From NCBI RefSeq assembly GCF_900096755.1, contig NZ_LT615227.1, positions 972,489-1,036,488 of the forward strand: 64,000 nt of DNA. The letters are read 5' to 3'. Positions 20,166 through 30,668 of the stretch are shown here, piece after piece (within the stretch, counting starts at the first letter, position 1; the number at the start of each line of letters is the position of its first letter). The notes beneath the pieces were generated by a model that was given only the letters and a program-made list of their open reading frames with translations, had not been told where the DNA came from and ran no database searches. This stretch comes from Polynucleobacter necessarius (GTDB lineage: Bacteria > Pseudomonadota > Gammaproteobacteria > Burkholderiales > Burkholderiaceae). Made by a program: the position numbers and the translations under genes.

Positions 20166-20927
20166 TGTGGCGATAGTGGGTTTCGAATCTGAATGTGGCG
20201 CGTTGCACTTGATTACGTAAATTCAGCTCTGAATAGTCGTTATGAAAGCGAGCCTCTACACCTGCAGACCATTTGGGTGCAAAGCGATAGCTAGCCCCCA
20301 CTAAGAAATCGAGCATGGATTCCGGGACATTACCATTCTCAATAAACTTCAAGCGTTCATTTGCAACGACAACGTTTCCTGCAAGGATCAAACGATCATC
20401 AATGAAGTTCGACTGCAGAAGTAGGGAGCCTCTAACTCATCTTTGTTTCGTCCCCAGGTTGGCTCGAGATAGAGTCCAACGCCTACCGGCGAAGTGACCG
20501 GGTTGCTTATTCGATAGATTGCTTCTAAAGACCCACCCTCTATCCCGCTCTTTCTGTACGGTGTAGATGGATCATGGGATGACGGTACCCCATATCCGCC
20601 AGTGCACGTTGCGGAGTCGCCGCACGCTTCGGGGTTGGTGTAGTTTTGACTGGCATCGGTGTAGTAAGAGTTGATATAGCCAGCGATTTGCAAATCATTC
20701 GTCAGGCCATACTCCAGCTCTGTTCTTGAGGTCCAGGCGTTATAGGTACCTGAGGCCTGTTGTTGATTGAGTTGCAATCGTTGCTCAAATTCCAGCTTGC
20801 CCTTTGGTTGAAGGTCTAGCGTGTAGATCCACCCAAAAGCACCTTCGCCAGCATGGGCGAAAGAAAAGTGAAGGGCGGTAATAAGAAAAAGGCTGAAGGC
20901 GAAAAGTCTTTTAATGGTGATTTTCAT
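20166..20927 (-). pseudogene. Outer-membrane beta-barrel-like protein, frameshifted and fused to the apbE remnant
   Basis: The start is ATG 20927, MKITIKRLFAFSLFLITALH, a signal peptide cleaved after AHA. The mature part has alternating aromatic/polar strands (WIYTLDLQPKGKLEFEQRL, LEYGLTNDLQIAGYINSYY, VGVGLYLEPTWG). Near 20415 the frame shifts. Loss of one C from a C-run would restore LLLQSNFIDDRLILAGNVVV. The barrel continues to about 20170, where apbE sequence begins. Placed first behind two Fur boxes, it probably belonged to an iron-responsive operon. The exact family is uncertain. Confidence 0.65.
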
Positions 20928-20959
20928 ATTGGTGGGGTAGTGGGTTATAAAAATGTCTA

Positions 20960-21009
20960 ATTGAGAATGGTTCTCAATATAGCATATGAAATGAGAACCA
21001 TTCTCATTT
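20960..21009 (-). promoter_or_regulatory. Two adjacent Fur boxes
   Basis: Box 1 (20960-20978) has ATTGAGAA / TTCTCAAT arms around TGG. Box 2 (20989-21009) has AAATGAGAA / TTCTCATTT arms around CCA. Both are perfect inverted repeats of the GAGAAT-NN-ATTCTC type bound by Fur, centred 30 bp apart, 33-82 bp upstream of the outer-membrane protein start. They imply iron repression of the minus-strand operon. Confidence 0.8.
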
Positions 21010-21083
21010 GTGAAAATGCCCATTGCCCTATAAATGGCGGAATTTGTAAGGTTTACTAACTTTGCTTGTAAGATTTCCGCTAG

Positions 21084-21326
21084 ATGAATGCAGAAGCCCT
21101 CGAAAAACTCGTACTTATGAAGATGCCGTTTGGCAAGCGCGCTGGACGTGCGTTGGCTGATTTGCCGGGAAATTATTTAGCGTGGTTTGCGCGCGAGGGG
21201 TTTCCAAAAAGCGAGCTAGGTCAGTTGTTGGAGTTGATGCACACGCTAGATCACAATGGCTTGCGTGGACTTTTGGCGCCCATTCAAAGGGCGCACGGAC
21301 TGCAAGCTAAATCAAAATTACTTTGA
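21084..21326 (+). CDS. DUF3820 family protein
   Basis: An 80-residue soluble protein. MKMPFGKRAGRALADLPGNYLAWFAREGFP is the signature of DUF3820, a small widespread family without an established biochemical role. The length is normal and the frame is clean. It stands alone, divergent from the Fur-box operon. Confidence 0.85.
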   Translation: MNAEALEKLVLMKMPFGKRAGRALADLPGNYLAWFAREGFPKSELGQLLELMHTLDHNGLRGLLAPIQRAHGLQAKSKLL

Positions 21327-21329
21327 GCG

Positions 21330-22356
21330 TTATTTTGAGCGAATGATCGCCGTGACCTGGTTTCGTTCGTAACTCACAGTTGTTGAGTCTGGAGGGCTGC
21401 TTTGCAGCAGGCTGGCAGACATGCTGGTTTGGGTTTCTATCTGCGCTGCTAGCTTTTTGGCCAACTCGCTATTGCGATCATATTGAATTTGAATGCTCGC
21501 CACTTTACCTTCCTTGATGCGAGCAACGATTTCATTGAGCTTGCTGGGTGAGTAATCATCAAAAAATACTGGATACCATCCGCCTACCAATGCCTTCTGA
21601 GCCTTTACTGGCGTGATTTCTAGGTTGATAGGGTGAGCGTCGCCCAGTAATGAGTAGTTGAAAATCGATACCCGTTTTTTGCACAAGCTCTTGATATGTA
21701 ATTGGCGGAGTCATTCTGGCTTCATTTGTATTTTCTATCCAGTAAGCCCATGCTGTTTTCTTGCTAGGGTCATAGACCAATTTATATAAATAGCTTGGGA
21801 TGGTGACTCGACCCTTTCCAATGCTTCCGCTATTTCCGGTTGACCCGGTAAAGATATAGATATCGCCAGGCGCTCTTTTGACATAGGCTCTCGTTGGCGC
21901 CTCAACATTCTTTGCCCAGATGCCCTGATTGTTTTGTCTTGCCTGAGGCATCATGTTGGCCAATGAGAATGATTGAGCCATGGAACGCTCATTACTCATA
22001 TCGCCTGCAGGAGCATTGTGGCCGCGATCGTAGCCGCTGCCACGGTAGTCTGCGAGCAAGGCTCTTTCGGAGAAGGGAAGTCTAGCTTCTTCGTAAAACT
22101 GGTTGCTTCTGCGAGGGTGTGGTGCAGAAAGCTGTTCTTTGTTTAACTTCTCCACGGTATAGATAGGCTTCTTATCTAGAGGCGAGTAGTAGATTGCAAA
22201 GCTATCAAAACACAAGTCTCGCCCTACTTGGGTGGCAACTGGAACCTTCTGGTCTGGGAAGAGGTCTTTGCAGTCCTCAAAGGCAGCCTGCGCGCTTAAG
22301 GAGGTTAAAGGCGCCGAAAGAACTAAAACGGTAAAAAGGCTGCGAAGGAATTTCAT
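21330..22356 (-). pseudogene. DNA/RNA non-specific endonuclease (NucA family), frameshifted
   Basis: The N-terminus MKFLRSLFTVLVLSAPLTSL is a signal peptide, so the nuclease would be exported. The catalytic motif is DRGHNAPAGDM, with the metal-binding Asn in NQGIWAKNVE. At about 21655 the frame shifts from GIDFQLL into LLGDAHPINLEITPVKAQ, which continues to a proper C-terminus at 21330. Length 1027 nt is one over a multiple of three. The catalytic domain is largely encoded before the shift, so a shortened product with activity cannot be excluded. Confidence 0.78.
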
Positions 22357-22865
22357 GGGTTCTAAGTGTAGGGTGTGTTGTCGTTGATTGCCGGACTTTA
22401 CGTTCTTGATTAGCTCCGGAGCTAGTGATGTTGAGGCAAATTCTGATCTCTGATCCGGCTAATCGGTGAGGTGTTTTCAGGAAATTCTCTGTTAAATAAT
22501 GCCTTGCAGCAAAACCTGGCCGTGTACTACCGGTAGAAAATGGGCTGTCCAGAAACACTAGACGTATGGTTTTTGGGTGCGATTTTTCCCCTAAATTGAA
22601 AAAAAGTCTGAATTCAGACAATTTTTTATAGTATGAAATTAGCGCCTCCTAACTTCTATAAGTCACTGATTTAATTATATTTAATCGATATATGAGAACA
22701 GTCATTCGGGATATCCTGTATTTCTAGATCAATAAGTTATCGAAAGTAGGTTCTTTATTCTTGACTTGATATAAAAACCTTTTTAGGATGACCCATGTTT
22801 TTTACATATTGCGATGCAGCATAAATCAGCTTATCGGTTTTTTAATGGGGTCTCGCAAAAAATGA
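22357..22865. other. 509-bp intergenic region, no gene recognised
   Basis: No protein, tRNA or known riboswitch is recognised. The minus-strand frame across 22277-22621 has no family resemblance and overlaps the endonuclease start. The region holds a 14-bp perfect palindrome, GTCTGAATTCAGAC, at 22606-22619 and is AT-rich from 22620 to the start of the transglycosylase gene. It presumably contains both promoters. Confidence 0.5.
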
Positions 22866-23858
22866 ATGAGTAAATGTTTATCTAACAATTTGAGTGATCA
22901 GCAGAATACGCAACCAAGCATCTTGGCTGCGAAAGAGCAGCTAGCGCATGCCATGGCTCCGGTCTACCGAGTTATTAATGGCTTACTCGTTGTCACCGTA
23001 TTTATGGTTGTTGGGCTTTGGCTTTCAGGTAACGGTGCGAATGCCGGCGCTTTTGATTTGGCGCGCATCCTAGTTCCTGATGAAGCTCGTCACATGGTGT
23101 GGAGCAATGGCTTTGGCATGCTCAACCAATATAGAGATTCAACTGAGGTTTCTGCAGCGCAAGTTTCCGATACTGAAATCGCAGCGGTGATCTATAGCAA
23201 GTCCAAGACTGCAGGCAACTCTGGCTTTGTCAGCGCTAAACAGCAAACAGTAGCCTTGCTAATGCCTTCCGTAGCGCAGCTACAAGTCAAATCAATTTCC
23301 CATTTGTCTGATCGCATTCCTTCTTCGAAGATTGATCCCCAGGCTTTGGATAGCAACTTGATGGGCTCAATTCAGAATCAACGCGCAGTTGCCGACTTCT
23401 TCGAAAAGAAATACAGCTTAGATCGCGCCAAGATTGAAGAATATGTTTCCAACACAATCTTGATTGCCAAAGAAGTGAATATTGATCCAGTGCTGTTGTT
23501 GGCGGTGATTTCAGTGGAGTCAAACTTCAATCCAAACACCAAGAGTCATGCTGGTGCTGAAGGCCTCATGCAGGTTATGACTTCAGCGCATAAAGACAAG
23601 TACGCTCTTTTTGGCGGAACATCAGAGGCATCTAAACCAGAGGTCAATATTCGTGTTGGCGCCTATATCTTGAAATACCTCATTGCAACAGCTGGTTCTT
23701 TGCGCAATGGCTTGAAGTATTACGTTGGTGCTGCAAATGCCGAGGATGATGGCGGCTACGCTGATAAGGTGATGGCCGAAAGAAATCGTTTGATCAGCTT
23801 ATGCCAAAATCGCTCACCCAATCGTTTGACTTTGAACGGCAAAGATTTGCGCTCATAA
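22866..23858 (+). CDS. Membrane-anchored lytic transglycosylase (SLT domain)
   Basis: A 330-residue protein. A single helix at residues 38-57 (INGLLVVTVFMVVGLWLSG) anchors it to the inner membrane. The SLT domain begins near residue 185, with the catalytic Glu in LLLAVISVESNFNP, then AGAEGLMQVM and the substrate motif NIRVGAYILKYL. It would cleave peptidoglycan glycan strands, forming 1,6-anhydromuramyl products. The ATG start at 22866 lacks a strong ribosome-binding site. It is transcribed alone and ends in a strong terminator. Confidence 0.88.
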   Translation: MSKCLSNNLSDQQNTQPSILAAKEQLAHAMAPVYRVINGLLVVTVFMVVGLWLSGNGANAGAFDLARILVPDEARHMVWSNGFGMLNQYRDSTEVSAAQVSDTEIAAVIYSKSKTAGNSGFVSAKQQTVALLMPSVAQLQVKSISHLSDRIPSSKIDPQALDSNLMGSIQNQRAVADFFEKKYSLDRAKIEEYVSNTILIAKEVNIDPVLLLAVISVESNFNPNTKSHAGAEGLMQVMTSAHKDKYALFGGTSEASKPEVNIRVGAYILKYLIATAGSLRNGLKYYVGAANAEDDGGYADKVMAERNRLISLCQNRSPNRLTLNGKDLRS

Positions 23859-23883
23859 TCTAATCTATCGAGCTGCATAAAGC

Positions 23884-23907
23884 AAAGGCCACCCTAGGGT
23901 GGCCTTT
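23884..23907 (+). terminator. Strong terminator after the transglycosylase gene
   Basis: Perfect arms AAAGGCCACCC / GGGTGGCCTTT around TA, followed by TTGTTT. Convergent with the FKBP gene. Confidence 0.85.
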
Positions 23908-23940
23908 TGTTTACTGTGGCGGCTAACTCAGTTGATGAGA

Positions 23941-24292
23941 TTAGTTTACGCCGTGTAATTCCACATCAAATACCAGAGTTGCATTTGGAGGGATAACGCC
24001 ACCAGCGCCACGCGGACCATAGCCCATTTCGGATGGAATGATGAGAGTGCGTTTGTTTACCGCCGATTTTCATACCAGCCACACCTTCATCCCAGCCTTT
24101 GATCACATGTCCAGCGCCCAAAGGAAAGCTAAAGAGTTGACCGCGATCTAATGAGCTGTCAAATTTTTGACCCTTGTTATCAGAGGCATTCTCGTCAAAG
24201 AGCCAACCCGTGTAATGAACGTCCACGTGATTTCCTGCAGCAGCTTCTTTGCCTTCACCAACAACGGTATCGATTTTTTTGAGTTCACTCAT
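23941..24292 (-). pseudogene. FKBP-type peptidyl-prolyl isomerase, 4-bp duplication
   Basis: A 115-residue single-domain FKBP ([51 protein letters not shown]). After GGK the sequence carries a perfect 4-bp tandem repeat (GTTTGTTT on the plus strand, 24051-24058). Removing one copy gives [21 protein letters not shown] and the expected end [10 protein letters not shown]. The length 352 equals 348 plus 4. The last third, including the flap and C-terminal strand, is lost as written. Confidence 0.88.
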
Positions 24293-24378
24293 GATGTTTT
24301 TCTATTTCACACAAATTGACTGGCTAGTATATTCTGAGCCTTATTAATTCATCAGGTGAGCTTTACTTAGGGGCGTGC

Positions 24379-25396
24379 ATGACAAATTACTGGCCCAATT
24401 CTGCGTATAAAACCTTAAATACCAGTCCAGACAACCAATTGTTGGTTACAGATGACTTTTTGCGCACCTACTTGCATAGGCCGGAGCTATAGAGTTGGTT
24501 GCTGAATCTTGCGATGCTGAGCGAGCCTTGCATCAGCGCTTACTGGATGATCCTCGTGCCGATATCACCGAAGGTGTAATTGACGCCATGGCAGATGAGG
24601 ATATTCGGGAGAATTATCGAATTTGGTTCCGTTACAGGGCGCGCCTGCTTGCTGCAAGCTCATTGGAAGGTTTTTATATGAGCCTATTTAAGGGTGATGG
24701 TGTTGATGTGCCCCCTTATTTGTAGCGCAGCTGGCCCAAATCTTCGTAAGACATATTCTTGGGGATGAAGCACACCCAATGGATGTTCGTATGGGGGAGA
24801 TCTTTTTTAGATCACAAAAGATTAGCGTGATTGAAGAGGGTATTGTGATGGCTGCAGACGATGAGACTGTCACACGCAATGCGCAGACTGGGGATACTGG
24901 AAACATTATGGATTTACTTAAGGGTAAATCGATGGCGATGCGCTCCGCTGATCTAGATGTCCTTCATGAAGATAATGCCGATGAGTATTGGGCGCGCAAC
25001 GAAGACTTCGAGTTTGCGGTGCAACTCAATTTTGGACATGAACCCATTAATCATTTTTGTCGTGTCCTTGAGAAATGGTTAAAACATTTTTTGGGGATTG
25101 CCGTGCGCATTACCCCAATGCAGCAAATTACCGACCCTAAATGGTCTTGGCATGTAGGCTTGGATGTAGTGGCAACAGAAATATTGAACAAGCTTTATAA
25201 CAAAGAGACTGTAGAGGCTGATGAGCTGGAAAAGATTATTTGCTTATTTCGTCTCGACTTTGTGGATCAGGCTGCTGTAGCCAAGTTTCAGGAGGGTAAG
25301 CCTGTCTATATGGCGATTGCGATGAATGAGCAAAAGCTGTTGAAGTTAAAGCCCCAAAACCTCTTATTTAATTTGCCGCCGGCAAAGGCTTCCTGA
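24379..25396 (+). pseudogene. DUF6352-like protein, two frameshifts
   Basis: Three frames combine into a protein of about 338 residues. It starts MTNYWPNSAYKTLNTSPDNQ and continues VTDDFLRTYLHRPEL, then LVAESCDAERALHQRLLDDP and VAQLAQIFVRHILGD. I recall this as a Burkholderiales family numbered DUF6352, with unknown function. The first break is a duplicated TA at 24488-24491. The second, near 24715, is best explained by one missing T (restoring VPPLFVAQ). Plus two minus one gives the observed +1. The C-terminal 200 codons form one clean frame. Confidence 0.65.
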
Positions 25397-25410
25397 CCCG
25401 CCATTGCCAG

Positions 25411-26608
25411 TTAGTGAGAATGCTGTTGTTTGGTTTTTCCAGAAAGCCAAATTAAGGCTAATGCGGTAACTATGACGGGCGCTATAGATCCCAAATTGAG
25501 GATGTTCCATCCCTGTGAGGTGATCAGGGCGCCGGAACTAAAAGAGGTAAAGGCGCCATCCGTGCCAAAGACAAAAAAGTTGATGGCCGCCTGGGCCTTA
25601 TCGCGCTCATTGGGTTTGTATGCTGTCATTGCTAGCGATGTTGAACCTGTAAATAAAAAGTTCCAACCAACGCCTAGTAAAAACAGTGCAATGAAAAATT
25701 GATGGAGATCTGTGCCGGTAAGCACAATCAAGATGCAAAGAAAGTTTAGGGCGACTCCTACACCCATAATTTTGAGTGTGCCAAAGCGCTGAATTAAGGA
25801 GCCCGTAAAAAATCCTGGAGCAAACATGCCAATCACATGCCACTCTAAAACGAGGGCGGTATCAGAAAAGGGTAGTCCGCAAATTTGCATCGCTAGAGGA
25901 GTGGCTGCCATCAGCAAGTTCATTACTCCGTATCCAAGGGCAGCTCCAATCACTGCAACCATAAAGACGGGTTGCCTCAAGATGGTTTTGAGTGGGCGAC
26001 CATCTGAAAGGGCGTGCTGGGTTTTGAATTCTTCTGGGAAGTGAATGCACTGCATCACGAAGATACCCATGAAGCCGGCAATTGATAGCGTGAGATAGGC
26101 CCCTAAGAATGCGGTGTCAAACAAATCTTTGGTCCAGGAGGCTAGGTTGGGCCCAATGACTGCTCCCAATATTCCTCCAGCAAGAACCCAGGACACTGCT
26201 TTGTCACGCTGGCTTACCTCGGTAAGTTCTGCGGCAGCAAAGCGGTACAGCTGCCCATTGGCGCTGTAGTAGCCCGCAATAAAAGCGGCCCATCACCAGG
26301 AGCCAAAAGTTCCTGCTAATGGCGGCATAGGCGCAGAAGAGGGCGGACAGCATGGCCACCAGTAGACCGAGTTGAAAGGAGATCTTGCGACCAAAGCGAT
26401 TTTGAGATTTGACAACAATCGAGGTTGAAAAGGCTCCCCCAATGACATATCCCATGACGGGCAGGGTTGCCATCCACCCTACGGGGGCGAGACTGAACCC
26501 AACAAGCCCATTAATTGCAATAAAAGTGACGTTATTGGTGAGGAATAAGCCCTGGCAAATAATGAGTAAAACGAGGTTTCGGTTAAGTAGGGGGTGTCTG
26601 CTGGGCAT
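25411..26608 (-). pseudogene. Major facilitator superfamily transporter, +1 T frameshift
   Basis: About 398 residues and 12 helices when repaired. MPSRHPLLNRNLVLLIICQG starts it, NRFGRKISFQLG is the MFS loop 2-3 motif, and RDKAVSWVLAGGILGAVIGP belongs to helix 5. One extra T in a T-run near 26284 (GGCCGCTTTTATTGC for GGCCGCTTTATTGC) shifts the frame after VMGRF. The correct continuation is IAGYYSANGQLYRFAAAEL. Length 1198 nt is one over a multiple of three. The substrate is unknown. Confidence 0.8.
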
Positions 26609-26856
26609 GGAACCCAGTTTAAGGTGTATTTACTCTTTTGGTTGCCTCGGTGGATTCCCTTAAATTGAGGCTTTATGGGGCAGTTTGAGGTGCAAAGCCC
26701 CATTTTTGCCAATGCCGATGATTTAAAATGTAGGACTCGCCTCGTTGGCAAAGTGAAAGTGAAAGTGCCCGCTAAAAGCGGCTTGCGAAATGTGGAATAT
26801 GAGAGAGTTGGGTAAAAACCTGACTCTGAAAATTTATCAATATTGAGGAAACTTTA

Positions 26857-29091
26857 ATGGCTTCAGAGAAATCAAAGATTATCTACACGCTGACAGATGA
26901 AGCGCCACTTTTGGCGACTTGTGCTTTTCTGCCGATTATCCGCACTTTCACAGCACCTGCTGGAGTAGAGATTGTGAAGAGCGACATTTCTGTTGCTGCT
27001 CGTATCTTGGCTGAATTCGCTGACTGCCTCACTGCAGAGCAAAAAGTTCCCGATAACTTGGCTGAACTTGGCAAGATGACTTTATTGCCTGATACCAACA
27101 TTATTAAGTTGCCGAACATTAGTGCCTCCGTCCCTCAATTGCTTGCAGCTATTAAAGAGTTGCAATCTAAGGGCTACAAGATCCCGAATTTCCCAGAAGA
27201 TCCAAAAACAGACGAAGAAAAATCGATCCGCACTCGTTATTCCAAGTGCCTAGGTAGCTCTGTAAACCCAGTATTGCGCGAAGGTAACTCTGACCGTCGT
27301 GCACCGCCCGCTGTTAAGCGTTACGCTCGCAAAAATCCTCACTCTATGGGTGAGTGGAGCCAAGCTTCCCGTACGCACGTATCCCACATGCATGGCGGCG
27401 ACTTCTACTCTAGCGAGAAGTCAATAACCATGACTAAGGCGTGTAATGTGGCCATGGACTTGGTAACCAAAAGCGGTAAGACTATTGTTCTCAAGGCAAA
27501 GACCCCTCTGTTGGCTGGCGAAATTATCGACAGCATGTACATGAGCAAAAAGGCACTTTGCGAGTTCTATGAAAAAGAAATCGAAGATGCTTATAAGACT
27601 GGCATGATGTTGTCCTTGCACGTGAAGGCAACCATGATGAAGGTATCTCACCCAATCGTGTTTGGTCATGCTGTAAAGATTTTCTACAAAGACGCTTTTG
27701 CAAAGCATGCTAAGTTGTTTGAAGAGTTGGGTGTGAATGCCAATAACGGTATGAGCAGCCTATACGAAAAGATCAAGACTTTGCCAGAATCTAAGCGCGA
27801 AGAAATCATTCAAGATCTGCACGCATGTCATGAGCATCGTCCGGCTTTGGCAATGGTTGACTCTGCTAAAGGTATTACCAACTTGCATTCTCCAAGCGAT
27901 GTGATCATTGATGCTTCTATGCCAGCAATGATTCGTGTCGGTGGCAAGATGTGGGGTGCGGATGGTCGTTTGCACGACACCAAAGCTGTGATTCCAGAAA
28001 GTACTTTTGCCCGCATCTATCAAGAAATGATTAATTTCTGTAAGACACATGGCAACTTTGATCCAACAACGATGGGCACAGTGCCTAACGTGGGTTTGAT
28101 GGCTCAACAGGCTGAAGAGTACGGCTCACATGACAAGACATTCGAGATCCCAGAAGCTGGCGTGGCACGTATCGTTGCTGACGACGGCACTGTATTGATC
28201 GAGCAAAATGTAGAAGAGGGTGATATCTGGCGTATGTGCCAATGTAAAGATGCCCCGATTCGTGACTGGGTGAAATTGGCCGTGAATCGTGCACGCCTCT
28301 CCAATACTCCAGCAGTATTCTGGTTAGACGAGCACCGTCCACACGAAGCTGAATTGATCAAGAAGGTAAATACTTACCTCAAAGACTACGATCTCAAGGG
28401 TGTAGACATTCAGATCATGTCTCAGACTCGTGCAATGCGTTACACATTAGAGCGCGTTATTCGCGGTAAGGACACAATTTCTGTTACTGGCAACATCTTG
28501 CGTGATTACCTCACGGACTTGTTCCCAATTATGGAATTAGGTACTAGCGCTAAGATGCTTTCCATCGTGCCTTTGATGGCTGGTGGCGGCCTCTTTGAAA
28601 CTGGTGCTGGCGGTTCTGCTCCTAAGCACGTTCAACAGTTAGTGGAAGAAAACCACTTGCGTTGGGATTCACTCGGTGAGTTCTTGGCTTTAGCTGTATC
28701 TCTAGAAGATATTGGTGATAAGACTGGCAATCCTAAAGTGAAGATCTTGGCACGTACTCTCGATGAGGCTACTGGCAAATTGTTGGATAACAATAAGTCA
28801 CCTTCTCCACGTACTGGTGAGTTGGATAACCGCGGTAGTCAGTTCTACTTGGCCATGTACTGGGCTGAAGCATTGGCAGCGCAAACTGAAGATAAAGAGC
28901 TCCAGGCCTACTTTGCGCCTTTAGCTAAATCTTTAGCTGAAAATGAGGCGAAAATTACCGCCGAATTAAAAGCAGTTCAAGGCAAGCCGGCGGATATCGG
29001 TGGTTACTTTGTTGCTGACCCAGAAAAGTGCAAAGCGGTGATGCGTCCAAGCGCTACCTTTAATGCAGCTTTGAAGGCGATGCGTGCTTAA
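26857..29091 (+). CDS. icd: Isocitrate dehydrogenase, monomeric NADP-dependent
   Basis: A 744-residue monomeric-type enzyme of the TCA cycle that oxidises isocitrate to 2-oxoglutarate and reduces NADP. The family's length is about 740. Recognisable stretches are [59 protein letters not shown] and [21 protein letters not shown]. The frame is intact and the codon use is strongly biased toward common codons, as in highly expressed genes. It has its own terminator at 29139. Confidence 0.95.
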   Translation: MASEKSKIIYTLTDEAPLLATCAFLPIIRTFTAPAGVEIVKSDISVAARILAEFADCLTAEQKVPDNLAELGKMTLLPDTNIIKLPNISASVPQLLAAIKELQSKGYKIPNFPEDPKTDEEKSIRTRYSKCLGSSVNPVLREGNSDRRAPPAVKRYARKNPHSMGEWSQASRTHVSHMHGGDFYSSEKSITMTKACNVAMDLVTKSGKTIVLKAKTPLLAGEIIDSMYMSKKALCEFYEKEIEDAYKTGMMLSLHVKATMMKVSHPIVFGHAVKIFYKDAFAKHAKLFEELGVNANNGMSSLYEKIKTLPESKREEIIQDLHACHEHRPALAMVDSAKGITNLHSPSDVIIDASMPAMIRVGGKMWGADGRLHDTKAVIPESTFARIYQEMINFCKTHGNFDPTTMGTVPNVGLMAQQAEEYGSHDKTFEIPEAGVARIVADDGTVLIEQNVEEGDIWRMCQCKDAPIRDWVKLAVNRARLSNTPAVFWLDEHRPHEAELIKKVNTYLKDYDLKGVDIQIMSQTRAMRYTLERVIRGKDTISVTGNILRDYLTDLFPIMELGTSAKMLSIVPLMAGGGLFETGAGGSAPKHVQQLVEENHLRWDSLGEFLALAVSLEDIGDKTGNPKVKILARTLDEATGKLLDNNKSPSPRTGELDNRGSQFYLAMYWAEALAAQTEDKELQAYFAPLAKSLAENEAKITAELKAVQGKPADIGGYFVADPEKCKAVMRPSATFNAALKAMRA

Positions 29092-29138
29092 TAGGTAGAA
29101 CCCATAAGTACTAATTTTCTAAATTAGTCCTAAAATTC

Positions 29139-29167
29139 AAAGGCAAACTTTCGGGTTTGCCTTTTTA
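29139..29167 (+). terminator. Terminator of icd
   Basis: AAGGCAAAC / GTTTGCCTT stem with a short TTTCG-type loop and a T-run. Confidence 0.8.
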
Positions 29168-29213
29168 ATTTGTAATTCTTATTAATCGTTTCTCTATTAC
29201 CCATTCTTGAGTT

Positions 29214-29620
29214 ATGCCAAAGCCAAAAGACCTGGTTGAATTGAGTTATCTGAGCGAAGCAGTCTCGGATATGTCTTTTCTAGGTTTGATGCGACTTCTA
29301 GAGTTGGCGCGTGCTTTCAATCAGAAAAATGGTATTACCGGCATCCTTCTGTATGACAACCAGCAGTTTGGTCAAATCATCGAAGGCGAGCGCGCCAGCA
29401 TCATGAAGGTCTGGAAACGTATTCAGGACGATAAACGTCATCATCGCGTTGAGCTCTTAGAAATTCGTGAGATTGCAGAGCGCAGTTATCCTGAGTGGCT
29501 ATTGCGTTTTTATGGTGGCGAAACGCTGACTCGAGACTATCCAGCACTAGCGCAAATGGTGGGGGCATGGATAAGCATAGTATGGCCCTGATGAATAAGA
29601 TGCGCGAAACCGAGCGCTAA
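29214..29620 (+). CDS. BLUF-domain blue-light sensor, possibly with a frameshifted tail
   Basis: A short BLUF photoreceptor that binds FAD. The residues aligning with AppA Tyr21, Asn45, Gln63 and Trp104 are Tyr12, Asn36, Gln54 and Trp95, with identical spacing. ITGILLY and FGQIIEGER are family motifs. No output domain follows, so signalling would be by protein contact. The first frame ends at 29591 after QMVGAWISIVWP. Shifting frame in the G-run at about 29561 gives GGGMDKHSMALMNKMRETER and a stop at 29620, which looks like the original tail. The sensor domain is unaffected either way. Confidence 0.82.
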
Positions 29621-29695
29621 TACTTCTTTAGGCGTCTTCAGCAATAAAACAGTATCAGTAGCAAAATAGCCTCATTACATTCATTGAGGTGAGAT

Positions 29696-30658
29696 ATGCG
29701 TTTTATTGATAGAACCATCCTTCCGAGTGATATTACCCCTCAAGCAGTTTTTGAAAATCGCCGCTCCTTGATTAAGGCTGCCGCTGCAGGTAGCTTTGGT
29801 AGGGCCCTGGCGCCTTGGTTTTCTAGAGAGGCGCTTGCGGCTAATCCTGAAAAGCTGAATGTACAACTCAATGCTACGTATTCCGCCGCAGATGAAACTA
29901 CCCCCTATAAATACGCCACCACGTATAACAACTTTTATGAGTTTGGAACGGATAAAGCAGACCCCGCTGCAAATGCACACACCCTACAAATAAAGCCATG
30001 GTCTATTTCAATTGAGGGCTTAGTAAAGAAGCCTGTCACTCTTGATATGGACGCATTGCTCAAGCTAGCGCCAATGGAAGAGCGCATTTACAGAATGCGT
30101 TGTGTTGAGGGTTGGTCGATGGTCATTCCTTGGGATGGATTTTCTTTATCGAAGCTGATCAATAAAGTCGAGCCGTTGGGATCTGCAAAGTTCGTCGAAT
30201 TTATTTCCTTGGCAGATCGTAAACAAATGCCGGGGGTAAAGAGCAATATTATTGATTGGCCTTATCGTGAGGGCTTGCGAATGGACGAGGCTATGAATCC
30301 TTTGACTCTACTGACATTTGGTATGTATGGTGAAACCCTACCAAAACAAAACGGAGCCCCGGTGCGTATTGTGGTGCCATGGAAGTATGGCTTTAAGAGT
30401 GCTAAATCGATTGTCAAAATCCGATTTACTGAAGAGATGCCTAAAACGAGTTGGAGTCAATTTGATGCACGGGAATATGGCTTTTATTCCAACGTAAACC
30501 CCCAGGTTGATCATCCGCGCTGGAGCCAGGCATCGGAACGTCGGATTGGTGATGGTAAGGGCGTATTTGCACCCAAGATCAAAACCCAAATGTTTAATGG
30601 GTATGCCGACCAAGTAGCAGGCATGTATGCGGGAATGGATCTCAAGAAATACTATTAA
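29696..30658 (+). CDS. msrP: Periplasmic methionine-sulfoxide reductase catalytic subunit
   Basis: A 320-residue molybdoenzyme (MsrP/YedY) that repairs oxidised methionines in periplasmic proteins. A twin-arginine signal is seen at residues 22-40 ([18 protein letters not shown]). Cys136 in [13 protein letters not shown] is the molybdenum ligand. The C-terminal [20 protein letters not shown] is typical. It needs Mo-molybdopterin and the haem membrane protein MsrQ. Both the Moco genes (44-47 kb) and msrQ (37.4 kb, away from msrP) are broken in this window. The msrP frame itself is intact. Confidence 0.92.
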   Translation: MRFIDRTILPSDITPQAVFENRRSLIKAAAAGSFGRALAPWFSREALAANPEKLNVQLNATYSAADETTPYKYATTYNNFYEFGTDKADPAANAHTLQIKPWSISIEGLVKKPVTLDMDALLKLAPMEERIYRMRCVEGWSMVIPWDGFSLSKLINKVEPLGSAKFVEFISLADRKQMPGVKSNIIDWPYREGLRMDEAMNPLTLLTFGMYGETLPKQNGAPVRIVVPWKYGFKSAKSIVKIRFTEEMPKTSWSQFDAREYGFYSNVNPQVDHPRWSQASERRIGDGKGVFAPKIKTQMFNGYADQVAGMYAGMDLKKYY

Positions 30659-30668
30659 GTATGATTGA

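Noticed and set aside
22277..22621. Minus-strand open frame of 114 codons before the endonuclease
   Set aside because: No family resemblance, it overlaps the endonuclease signal peptide in another frame, and it has no ribosome-binding site.
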